Source of the DNA: an uncultured Pelagibacteraceae bacterium
GTDB lineage: Bacteria; Pseudomonadota; Alphaproteobacteria; Pelagibacterales; Pelagibacteraceae
DNA: 64,000 bases
Assembly: GCA_902635225.1 (NCBI GenBank)
Contig: CACPNG010000001.1
Span: 36,050 to 100,049, forward strand
Direction of reading: 5' to 3'
This document shows, piece after piece, positions 1-8,159 of this stretch. The notes under the pieces were generated by a model, which made no database searches, was not told where the DNA came from, and saw only the letters and a list, made by a program, of their open reading frames with translations. Each line of letters opens with the position of its first letter. Positions within the stretch are counted from its first letter, which is position 1. The position numbers and the translations under genes are program-made.

Positions 1-1181
1 GCATCTTTTATTTCTGCTCTTTCATAAAATTTTATACCTCCTAAAACTCGATAACCAATACCGACTTGAAGAAATCTTTCCTCAAATTCCCTAGTTTGAT
101 AGATTGCTCTGACTAAAATCGCTGTATCGTTTAATGAATATTTATTTTTAATTTTTTTTTCAATTATATCACTTATACCCTGCGCTTCATCTTTTCCTGA
201 TCTATAACAATTCAGTTTGACCAACTCACCCTGAGTCGCCGACGACCATAATTTTTTACCAACCCTATTTGAATTGTTCGATATTAAATTCGAAGCAGTT
301 TCCAATATATTTTTTGTTGACCTATAATTTTGTTCTAATTTAAAAACTTTACAGTTTTTATAAATCTGATCAAAAGTTAGAAAATTTTTAATTTCAGCGC
401 CCCGCCAGCTATAAATTGACTGGTCATCATCTCCTACACAGCAAATATTTTCTTTTTCATTGACCAATAAATTTAACCATTTGTTTTGAATAAAGTTAGT
501 ATCTTGAAATTCGTCAACTAATATATATTTGAAATTATTATTATAAATTTCTTTAATATCCTTATGATCTTCAAAAAGTTTCACACAAAATAAAATCAAA
601 TCGCCAAAATCAAAAGCATTTAAATCTTTTGTTTTATTTTGATATATTTCATAAACTTTTAGTATCGATTTCAAAATTGAGCTTGATCTTTCAGGTTTTA
701 CATCTTTAGGCAACAAACCCTTATTTTTCCATTGATCTATATGATATAAGATCAATTGAGGAGAAAATTTCTTAGCATCTAAATCCTCGGCCTTAACTAT
801 ATTCCTTAAAAGCTTTTTTTGATCGTCTGTATCTAAAATAGTAAAATTACTCTTATAACCAAGAGCCTCAGCATGTCTTCTTAAAATCTTCACACTTATG
901 GAATGAAATGTTCCAAGCCAAGGTATAGAGCTTGAACTTCCCTTTATGTGCTGCATAACTCGGTTTTGCATCTCTTTTGCAGCTTTATTTGTAAACGTGA
1001 CACAGAGTATTTGATTAGGAAATGCTTTTTTCTTATCGATAATATGCATCAATCTTGTTGTTAAAACTCTTGTCTTACCTGAGCCGGCACCTGCAACAAT
1101 TAAATTAGGTCCTTCAGTGCTAAGAACTGCATCTTTTTGTTCTTTGTTTAATTTTTCTATTAATTTTACTATGCTATTCAT
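1..1181 (-). CDS. uvrD: UvrD/PcrA-family ATP-dependent DNA helicase (C-terminal part outside window)
   Basis: Hand translation from ATG at 1181: MNSIVKLIEKLNKEQKDAVLSTEGPNLIVAGAGSGKTRVL...VTFTNKAAKEM...DEFQDTN...GDDDQSIYSWRGA; SF1 helicase motifs I-III. Absent from ORF track because it runs off the edge. Confidence 0.93.
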   Translation of the reverse strand, partial: MNSIVKLIEKLNKEQKDAVLSTEGPNLIVAGAGSGKTRVLTTRLMHIIDKKKAFPNQILCVTFTNKAAKEMQNRVMQHIKGSSSSIPWLGTFHSISVKILRRHAEALGYKSNFTILDTDDQKKLLRNIVKAEDLDAKKFSPQLILYHIDQWKNKGLLPKDVKPERSSSILKSILKVYEIYQNKTKDLNAFDFGDLILFCVKLFEDHKDIKEIYNNNFKYILVDEFQDTNFIQNKWLNLLVNEKENICCVGDDDQSIYSWRGAEIKNFLTFDQIYKNCKVFKLEQNYRSTKNILETASNLISNNSNRVGKKLWSSATQGELVKLNCYRSGKDEAQGISDIIEKKIKNKYSLNDTAILVRAIYQTREFEERFLQVGIGYRVLGGIKFYERAEIKD

Positions 1182-1225
1182 AACTTGAAATTTTCATTTA
1201 TATACTAGTTACAAAAATAAAAAAA

Positions 1226-2626
1226 ATGTTAAATAAAATCTACAAAATAATTCACAACAAATTTTCAATATTTTTTAAATTTATTTTTTTTATAAGATAT
1301 ATTTTTGTAGTTTTTTTTGTCGCAACATTCCTTTTTTTAATTATACCTTATTTTTTTGATTATAAAAAAAAAGAGATTCTTATAACTGGTCAATTATTTC
1401 AATCTTATGGTTTAAAAATAAATGAAATTGAAACGATAAAATACCAACCTTTACCAGCCCCTCATTTGCAACTTATAAATTCTTCTGGAAATTTGTTTTC
1501 TAATGACATTGAAATCAAAATTAATAATTTGATATTATATCCTAGTCTTCCGAGTGTTTATAACTTTAGCAAATTTCAAATTAATAAAATTAAATTAAAT
1601 AAAAGTAGAGTTAAAATAGATGCTAATCAATTAAGTGGACTAGTCAAAAAACTTTTAAGCTTAGAGAATAAATTATTTTTAGGCGATTTAGTTTTAAAAG
1701 TTCAAAATGATAAAATCAATCTTATTAATCTTAGAAGTATCAATTTCAAAAATTATGGTTTTAAAAGAAATATAATAGATGGCGAGATATTCGATAGGGG
1801 ATTTAAGATAACATTTTCAGATAAATATAAAAATTTAAAATTTAAACTGTTAAATACAGGAGTCTCCGCTGAGGTAGATTTTGAAAATCTTGAAGATAGT
1901 TCCGGTAAAAAAGGTAAATTAAAAACTAAGTTATTAACTTCAAATTTAAAACTAAATTTTATTTATGATAACAATTCTATAAAAATTGAAGATCTTTTTT
2001 TTAGAGATAGAAAATTATCTTTTGATGGTAGTGGCAATTTAAAAATTAATCCTTTTTTTGAAATAATTCTTAATTCAAATATTAGAAATTTGAGACCAGA
2101 GATATTTTCAAATTTAGATTTATCCAAATTATTTTCTATTAAAGATTTAATTAAAAAAATAAATAGTCAAATAAATATTAATTATAAGCCAAAAAAATTT
2201 AGTAATAACTTAATAAACAATATTTCTTTGAAAACTAAATTAGAAATCGGAAGATTAAGTGTTTCAAAAATCTTATCAATTGTTAATAGTAATACGATTT
2301 GTAAAGGAGAAGTAAATTTATTAGAAGATTTTCCCATTCTTGATTTTGACTGTTCTATTGTTTCACCGGATAAGAGAAAATTTTTAAAGAAGTTAGATAT
2401 TAATTATAAAACAAAAAACGAGCCTTTTAATTTGAGTTTAAAAGGTAAACTTAATATTTTAAAAAATAAAGTAAATTTTGATTATATAAAAATGAATAAT
2501 TATCAAGCGTCAGCTGAAGACTTAAAATATTACAAAAACATCTTTGAAAATAGTTTCTTTGAAAAAAATTTATTTATAAATTTTAATAAAGAAAATATAA
2601 AAGAGTTTATTCTAGAAATTTCTTAG
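1226..2626 (+). CDS. Membrane-anchored AsmA/DUF3971-like hypothetical protein
   Basis: 466 aa ORF with N-terminal TM segment followed by a long beta-rich region; family assignment tentative. Confidence 0.6.
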   Translation: MLNKIYKIIHNKFSIFFKFIFFIRYIFVVFFVATFLFLIIPYFFDYKKKEILITGQLFQSYGLKINEIETIKYQPLPAPHLQLINSSGNLFSNDIEIKINNLILYPSLPSVYNFSKFQINKIKLNKSRVKIDANQLSGLVKKLLSLENKLFLGDLVLKVQNDKINLINLRSINFKNYGFKRNIIDGEIFDRGFKITFSDKYKNLKFKLLNTGVSAEVDFENLEDSSGKKGKLKTKLLTSNLKLNFIYDNNSIKIEDLFFRDRKLSFDGSGNLKINPFFEIILNSNIRNLRPEIFSNLDLSKLFSIKDLIKKINSQININYKPKKFSNNLINNISLKTKLEIGRLSVSKILSIVNSNTICKGEVNLLEDFPILDFDCSIVSPDKRKFLKKLDINYKTKNEPFNLSLKGKLNILKNKVNFDYIKMNNYQASAEDLKYYKNIFENSFFEKNLFINFNKENIKEFILEIS

Positions 2627-4015
2627 TTATTTAGGTTTTGTCATTTTAATAGGACTCATTATTCGATTATATTCTTTCTCGTTTATAAGACCAGATTTTA
2701 TAACCTCTTCTTTTAAAGTTGTACCATTCTTGTGGGCTATTTTTGCTATACTGGCAGCTTTATCATAACCAATCTTTGGAGCTAAAGCTGTAACGAGCAT
2801 TAAAGAATTTTCTAAAAGATATTTAATTCTTTTTTTATCAGCTTTTATGCCTTTAACACAGTATAGAGCAAAGGTTTTTGTAGAGTCACTCATGATTTCT
2901 ATCGATTGTAGGATATTATGAATAATAAGCGGTTTAAAAACATTAAGTTCGAAATGTCCGTGTGAGCCGGCCATAGTGATACCATTATGATTTCCGATTA
3001 CTTTAACACATACCATTGTAACAGCTTCTGATTGAGTTGGATTTACTTTACCAGGCATTATTGAAGACCCAGGTTCATTTGATGGTAATATTAATTCACC
3101 GTATCCTGCCCGAGGTCCAGAACCTAAAAATCTTATATCGTTTGCTATTTTCATTAAACATACTGCAGTGGTGTTTAAAGAACCTGAAAAATTTACGATT
3201 TCATCATGAGCGGCTAAAGATGCAAATTTATTTCTAGACGGTCTAAAAGGAAGTTTAGTTATTTTGCTTATTTCTCTGATAATTTTTTTATCAAAATTTT
3301 TTCTTGTGTTGAGACCAGTGCCTACTGCAGTTCCGCCTTGCGCTAAATAATAAATCTCTTTTAAGGCAGCCTCAATTCTAATTATACAATTTTTTAATTG
3401 TGTATGATAACCTGAAAACTCCTGTCCCAAAGTCAAAGGAGTTGCATCTTGTAAGTGAGTTCTTCCAACTTTAACAATTTTTTTAAATTCTTTGGATTTT
3501 CTTGCTAGTTCTTTTTCTAATAATTTGAGCGAGGGTAAAAGCTTCTCTCTTGCTTTTAAAGCAATCGAAATATGCATAGCAGTTGGGAATACGTCATTAG
3601 TTGATTGTGATTTATTTACGTGATCGTTAGGATGAATGGGTTTTTTTGTACCCATTTTGCCCCCCATTAATTGTATAGCTCTATTAGCTATGACCTCATT
3701 AACATTCATATTTGTCTGAGTACCCGAACCTGTTTGCCATACTTTTAAAGGAAAATGTTTATCAAGTTTACCTTTGATAACTTCATCAGAGGCTTTGACG
3801 ATGTATTTACTCAATCTAGGCTCTAAGTCTTTATTTTTAGTATTCACTATGGCTGCTGCTTTTTTAATAATTGCAATTGAGTGGATAACTAATGGCCTTA
3901 CTAAAAAATCACCGATATTAAAATATTTATTGGATCTTTCAGTTGAGGCACCCCAATACTTATCACCAGGCACTTTTATTTTTCCAATACTGTCAAATTC
4001 TGTCCTATATTTCAT
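2627..4015 (-). CDS. fumC: Class II fumarate hydratase
   Basis: GSGTQTNMNVNEVIANRA and GSSIMPGKVNPTQSEA signatures. Likely start is MKYRTEFDSIG at 4015 rather than the track start at 4123. Confidence 0.95.
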   Translation of the reverse strand: MKYRTEFDSIGKIKVPGDKYWGASTERSNKYFNIGDFLVRPLVIHSIAIIKKAAAIVNTKNKDLEPRLSKYIVKASDEVIKGKLDKHFPLKVWQTGSGTQTNMNVNEVIANRAIQLMGGKMGTKKPIHPNDHVNKSQSTNDVFPTAMHISIALKAREKLLPSLKLLEKELARKSKEFKKIVKVGRTHLQDATPLTLGQEFSGYHTQLKNCIIRIEAALKEIYYLAQGGTAVGTGLNTRKNFDKKIIREISKITKLPFRPSRNKFASLAAHDEIVNFSGSLNTTAVCLMKIANDIRFLGSGPRAGYGELILPSNEPGSSIMPGKVNPTQSEAVTMVCVKVIGNHNGITMAGSHGHFELNVFKPLIIHNILQSIEIMSDSTKTFALYCVKGIKADKKRIKYLLENSLMLVTALAPKIGYDKAASIAKIAHKNGTTLKEEVIKSGLINEKEYNRIMSPIKMTKPK

Positions 4016-4075
4016 CTCTGATTCTTTGATATAATACACTTTAACAAGACAATTATAAAACATAAAGGACGAGAA

Positions 4076-4447
4076 ATGAGTAATTTTGATAGTGTTAGAA
4101 AATTCATGAAAACATTTGGCCAAGAAGTAAAAGAAAAAGCTGAATTTCCAAGCGATAAAATCACTTCTTTAAGATATGATTTAATTAGTGAAGAATTATC
4201 TGAATTAAAAGAGGCGATTAATAACAAAGATATACAAGAGGTCGCAGACGCTCTTACTGATATTTTGTATGTAACTTATGGTGCAGGACATGCATTTGGA
4301 ATTAATTTAGATAAATGTTTTCAAGAAGTTCAAAGTTCAAATATGAGTAAGTTAGGTGAAGATGGCAAACCAATTTATGATGATAAAGGTAAAGTTATGA
4401 AGGGGCCAAATTATTTTAAACCAAATCTAAATAAATTTGTTGCATGA
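4076..4447 (+). CDS. MazG-like / phosphoribosyl-ATP pyrophosphohydrolase-like nucleotide pyrophosphohydrolase
   Basis: SEELSELKEAI...EVADALTDILYVTYGAGHAFGI: EExxE and ExxD motifs of the MazG superfamily. Confidence 0.8.
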   Translation: MSNFDSVRKFMKTFGQEVKEKAEFPSDKITSLRYDLISEELSELKEAINNKDIQEVADALTDILYVTYGAGHAFGINLDKCFQEVQSSNMSKLGEDGKPIYDDKGKVMKGPNYFKPNLNKFVA

Positions 4448-4527
4448 TAAAAGATAATTATCACTGGATCCTCTTAGGTATAGCTGCTGGCTTAATCATC
4501 TATATGATAGATAAGTATATTTTCTAG
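4444..4527 (+). CDS. 27-aa putative single-TM small protein (MIKDNYHWILLGIAAGLIIYMIDKYIF)
   Basis: ATG overlaps the upstream stop (ATGA, 4444-4447); peptide is one hydrophobic helix with charged ends. Below ORF-track cutoff. Confidence 0.5.
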   Translation: MIKDNYHWILLGIAAGLIIYMIDKYIF

Positions 4528-4541
4528 GAGATTTAAATTTT

Positions 4542-4784
4542 ATGAAAAAATTGAAACCAAAACCCCATCAATTTTGGGCATGGTGCTCAACATTAACAAT
4601 TTTAGCGGGTGCCGCAACTGCGGCTTTAGGCTTTTATCCATTATATTGTTATATTTTTTTAATAGGCAACAGTGGATTAGCTATAATTTCTTGGATATGG
4701 AATGAAAAATCTTTAGTTGCCTTGAACACTGGATTAGCCAGTATATATCTTATCGGTTTAATAAATTTATATTCAAAAGGGTGA
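4542..4784 (+). CDS. Small membrane protein, hypothetical
   Basis: 80 aa ORF with 2-3 hydrophobic segments, preceded by AGGAG. Confidence 0.65.
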   Translation: MKKLKPKPHQFWAWCSTLTILAGAATAALGFYPLYCYIFLIGNSGLAIISWIWNEKSLVALNTGLASIYLIGLINLYSKG

Positions 4785-4790
4785 TAATTC

Positions 4791-6005
4791 ATGAATTTAT
4801 TAAAATATATATTGATAGCTTTACTATTTACTTTTTTAGGATATGAAAATCCAGAATTAGTTGAATCTCCAAAAAAATATATAAAAGGCTTTTTAAAAAA
4901 AGATGTGAATAATAAAAATTTAAACACTAGCAAAAATTTGACTAATATTGGGGAAGTCGAAGGAAACTCTTTTGACTTAACTTACAGAAAAGTTTTAGAG
5001 TACGATGATAGGACAGCAAGTTTTTACGTAGAAGTAGATGATAATAATAAAGCAAAATTTGAAGTTTTTCTTCAAGATGGAATTAAAATAATTGATTATA
5101 ACGCAATTAAGATGTCAATGCCTTTCAACGTTACATTTGAAAATAATGGCGGAGTAAAAAGTGTGTTTAAAAAAAATAGTAAAAATTATGCCCTGATATC
5201 TTCTAAAAAAAATTCAAACTGCTATTACGCATCAATTTACGCATTGGATCTAAAAAAAAATATCTTAGAGACTGATTGTTTGCCTGACTTTGAAAATGTT
5301 GATTTTAATGGATTAGGTGGAGCATTCATAAACTATGGAGATAATTTAATTTTGTCTATAGGAGCACCCGAGTGGAATTCAGAGAAAATAAGAAATCTAG
5401 CACAAATAAATGAAAGTTTATTTGGTAAAACCTTGATATTTAAAAATGAACATTTAAACATTGATCAATTAAAGTCGATTAAAAAAGAGGACTTAGAAAT
5501 TTTTACTAAAGGTCATAAAAATCCCCAAGGCTTAACTTTAATAGAGGAAAAAATTTACTCTGTCGAACACGGACCTCAAGGTGGAGATGAGTTGAATTTA
5601 TTAGAGCAAGGTAAAAACTATGGTTGGCCAATAGTATCTTATGGAACATTGTATAATAATGGCAAAGGTTTTTTAAAGAGAAACAATAGTACTATTAGTC
5701 CAATCTTCACATTTTTACCTTCTATTGCGCCGTCATCGATAGGGAATTGTCCATCAAATTTAAAAAATTATTATAAGGAAAACCATTGTATGTTGATACT
5801 TAGTTTGAGGGGCATGTCTTTGTTTATTGCATTAGTTGATAAAAATGACTCCAGACTAATATCATTAGAAAAATTTTTAATTAACCAAAGATTAAGACAC
5901 TTTGGATTGAACTCTGATAATGTAGTATTCCAAAAAAATGATGTTTTTTATGTTTCATTTGATAACGAAGGAATCTACGAATTAGAATTTAAAAACTTTA
6001 GATAA
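4791..6005 (+). CDS. PQQ-dependent sugar dehydrogenase-like (glucose/sorbosone dehydrogenase beta-propeller) protein
   Basis: GHKNPQGLTL...VEHGPQGGDELNLLEQGKNYGWPIVSYGTLYN matches the GSDH family motif. Confidence 0.8.
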   Translation: MNLLKYILIALLFTFLGYENPELVESPKKYIKGFLKKDVNNKNLNTSKNLTNIGEVEGNSFDLTYRKVLEYDDRTASFYVEVDDNNKAKFEVFLQDGIKIIDYNAIKMSMPFNVTFENNGGVKSVFKKNSKNYALISSKKNSNCYYASIYALDLKKNILETDCLPDFENVDFNGLGGAFINYGDNLILSIGAPEWNSEKIRNLAQINESLFGKTLIFKNEHLNIDQLKSIKKEDLEIFTKGHKNPQGLTLIEEKIYSVEHGPQGGDELNLLEQGKNYGWPIVSYGTLYNNGKGFLKRNNSTISPIFTFLPSIAPSSIGNCPSNLKNYYKENHCMLILSLRGMSLFIALVDKNDSRLISLEKFLINQRLRHFGLNSDNVVFQKNDVFYVSFDNEGIYELEFKNFR

Positions 6006-6032
6006 ATAAAATTTTATTTAAGAGAAAAAATA

Positions 6033-6055
6033 GGGGCGTTATGTTGCCAGGTGCC
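6033..6055 (-). repeat. Degenerate copy of ssrA 3'-terminal hairpin (DR1)
   Basis: ggggcgttatgttgccaggtgcc: one mismatch over 23 nt to the tmRNA end at 7853-7875. Confidence 0.85.
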
Positions 6056-6078
6056 TATAATTTTAGTTAATATATTAA

Positions 6079-6441
6079 ATGTATGAATTGTTTGCAAATC
6101 TTACATTAATTGCACATTTAATCTTTATCTTATTTGTTATTTTTGGTGGATTGCTTTTCTTTATTTTTTCAAAAATATTGTATATTCATCTTCCTGCATT
6201 ATTATGGGGAATTTATATAGAACTAAATAATTCTGTTTGCCCATTAACATATTTAGAAAATTGGTTTTTAGATAAAGCTGAGTTGGAAACTTATTCTAAT
6301 GGTTTTATTAACAACTATCTTTATCTAATAATTTATCCCGAGGGCTTAACTAATAACATTCAGATATATCTTGGCATAACATTGATAGTTATTAATATTT
6401 TAATATACGGATTTATTTTTAAAAATTTTAAAAGATTTTAA
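6079..6441 (+). CDS. DUF2784-family membrane protein
   Basis: LIFILFVIFGGLL...LPALLWGIYIELNNSVCPLTYLENWF pattern. Confidence 0.75.
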   Translation: MYELFANLTLIAHLIFILFVIFGGLLFFIFSKILYIHLPALLWGIYIELNNSVCPLTYLENWFLDKAELETYSNGFINNYLYLIIYPEGLTNNIQIYLGITLIVINILIYGFIFKNFKRF

Positions 6442-6465
6442 GGGGCGTTCTGTTACCAGGTGCCC
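6442..6465 (-). repeat. Copy of ssrA 3'-terminal hairpin (DR2)
   Basis: ggggcgttctgttaccaggtgccc: one mismatch to the tmRNA end; starts directly after the stop codon of the 6079 gene. Confidence 0.88.
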
Positions 6466-6560
6466 TTAACCTTTTAACGTTATACAACAATTCTAGATCA
6501 TAAAAAACGGCTATTTCTTTGCTGGGTGTGATCGTATTGTGATCGCCAGTGTGTTCGATT

Positions 6561-6806
6561 ATGATGAGTCCAATGAGCCAAGGTGGTTTTGGGATATTAG
6601 TATTAATCTTCTACGGTGTTATGGGATATGGCATCACTAACGCTACAGGTTTTGCAGCGTTAATGTTCGGTATTTTATCTTTTGCTTCATTTGGCTTTAT
6701 ACCATTTTTATATGCAAGACTTGTTGAAGATCATCAAGATCATAAAAAAGAAAAATATAAACTTGAAAAAGAAATTGAAGAATTAAAAAGAAGAAAGAAA
6801 CGTTGA
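6561..6806 (+). CDS. Small membrane protein with C-terminal charged coiled coil
   Basis: ORF track starts at GTG 6549; ATG 6561 is equally plausible. Two TM segments then HKKEKYKLEKEIEELKRRKKR. Confidence 0.6.
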   Translation: MMSPMSQGGFGILVLIFYGVMGYGITNATGFAALMFGILSFASFGFIPFLYARLVEDHQDHKKEKYKLEKEIEELKRRKKR

Positions 6807-6815
6807 TTTTTCAAT

Positions 6816-6853
6816 TTTTTAAAACAAATAAATGTATTTATTTGTTTTAAAAA
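6816..6853. repeat. 38-bp perfect inverted repeat (18-bp arms, 2-nt centre)
   Basis: TTTTTAAAACAAATAAAT-GT-ATTTATTTGTTTTAAAAA. Confidence 0.95.
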
Positions 6854-6873
6854 TATTCTTATATTCTTTAGTT

Positions 6874-7851
6874 ATGAGGATAGTTTTACTATTAGTTTTT
6901 TTAATTTTCTCATTTCCAATTAATACTTATAGTTGGGAAAAAGTTCCTGTTCCAGATTATGTAAATAAAAAAACAAAATCACCATGGAATTTTTATGATA
7001 ATTTTGAAGACCAAAAAGTTGGAAAAGTAAATCTAAGAAAATACGAAATTAATGATAAAGGAAAAGGCAAGAAACCATTTAAAATTAGACAAGATAACGA
7101 TGGTAACAAGTATTTAGAAATTACAGTTAAACATGGTTGGAATAAGGGAAAATATTTCAAAACAGAAAGAGCAGAATTTCAAACAAAAGGTAAAAGAAGT
7201 TTAAATAAAGAAATATGGTATGGTTTCAAATTACGATTTCCTAAAGATTTCACACATATTAACGATAGGGTTTTAATAAATCAGTTTAAAAATAATTTTG
7301 ATAATATGAAAAAAAGTCCCTTATTGGGTATTAGATTTTATGATGAAGGTAAAAGATTAGGTCTTGGTGGTGATACTGGAGGAATTGCAACTACAAAATG
7401 GAATGAAGCAGAAACAAAAAAGCATGGAATAAGAGTTAAATATTTAAAAATAGATAATAATTGGAAATTATATGAAACAAAAGCAAGGGGAGAAAATAAG
7501 AAAAAAATTTTTAAATGTAGTGAAAAACAAAAACCAGAATATTGCAAAAATTTAAGTTTAGAAAAAACTTTGGATATTACAAAATTAGGTGAATGGACAA
7601 CATTTAAAATTGGTATAAAAAATTCAAAAAAAAGTGATGGGTACGTCCAAGTTTATAAAAATAATAAATTAATTATGAATTATGAAGGGGTTACTTTTGA
7701 TTGGAAAGGGAATTATTATGCTAGTTATGTGAGGATAGGTATTTATAGAGACTCTGATCCAAGTGGAGCAGGATACCCAGATCAAGTAGTTCACTTTGAT
7801 GATTTTATTGTCGTTTCAGATAAAAAAACTTTAGATAAATATTTAAATTGA
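6874..7851 (+). CDS. Secreted polysaccharide lyase-like protein (heparin-lyase-like, PF14099-type)
   Basis: Signal peptide MRIVLLLVFLIFSFPINTYS; RAEFQTKGKR...WYGFKLRFP...INQFK...GYVQVYKNNKLI...YVRIGIYRD jelly-roll lyase pattern. Track start at 6832 lies inside the palindrome, so ATG 6874 preferred. Confidence 0.75.
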   Translation: MRIVLLLVFLIFSFPINTYSWEKVPVPDYVNKKTKSPWNFYDNFEDQKVGKVNLRKYEINDKGKGKKPFKIRQDNDGNKYLEITVKHGWNKGKYFKTERAEFQTKGKRSLNKEIWYGFKLRFPKDFTHINDRVLINQFKNNFDNMKKSPLLGIRFYDEGKRLGLGGDTGGIATTKWNEAETKKHGIRVKYLKIDNNWKLYETKARGENKKKIFKCSEKQKPEYCKNLSLEKTLDITKLGEWTTFKIGIKNSKKSDGYVQVYKNNKLIMNYEGVTFDWKGNYYASYVRIGIYRDSDPSGAGYPDQVVHFDDFIVVSDKKTLDKYLN

Positions 7852-7852
7852 A

Positions 7853-8112
7853 GGGGCGTTCTGTTGCCAGGTGCCCCAAGACCCCGTAACTTAATTAACT
7901 AAGTTAATTAAGCTGCAAGTGCAAATTTTTGATTTGCATTTGTAAATTAGCCCGTTACGTCGGAACCATCTCGTACGAAAGAATAGCCTTTAGACACCCG
8001 TCGATCCTAATTCACCCCCGTAAGTTGTAAATGGTGGAGGTGGTGGGTACTGCCCCCACGTCCGTGATGTTTATTACGAAATTCGTTTATCGTCATAGTT
8101 GGAAAACCAACA
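7853..8112 (-). ncRNA. ssrA: Circularly permuted two-piece tmRNA (acceptor piece ~8032-8112, coding piece ~7853-8019)
   Basis: Minus strand: T-arm GTGGG-GGCAGTA-CCCAC, CACCTCC-ACCA end at 8032, 12-nt intervening segment, then GGGGGTGAATTAGGATCGACGGG (tmRNA-like 5' end). GGGGGTG pairs with CACCTCC over 7 bp. Tag frame GCA AAT CAA AAA TTT GCA CTT GCA GCT TAA at 7937-7908. Terminal hairpin GGGGC...GCCCC. Confidence 0.93.
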
Positions 8113-8159
8113 CTATTAATATAAAACTCTTTTTAAGAGATTCAATAATTAATTCAAAA

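Noticed and set aside
4012-4227. 71-aa minus ORF across the fumC/mazG intergenic region
   Set aside because: Overlaps the fumC start and antisense of the MazG-like gene; no supporting motif.
6033-6465. Repeat copies DR1/DR2 considered as independent small RNAs
   Set aside because: They match only the terminal ~23 nt of ssrA and lack the rest of the molecule; remnants of insertion are a simpler explanation.
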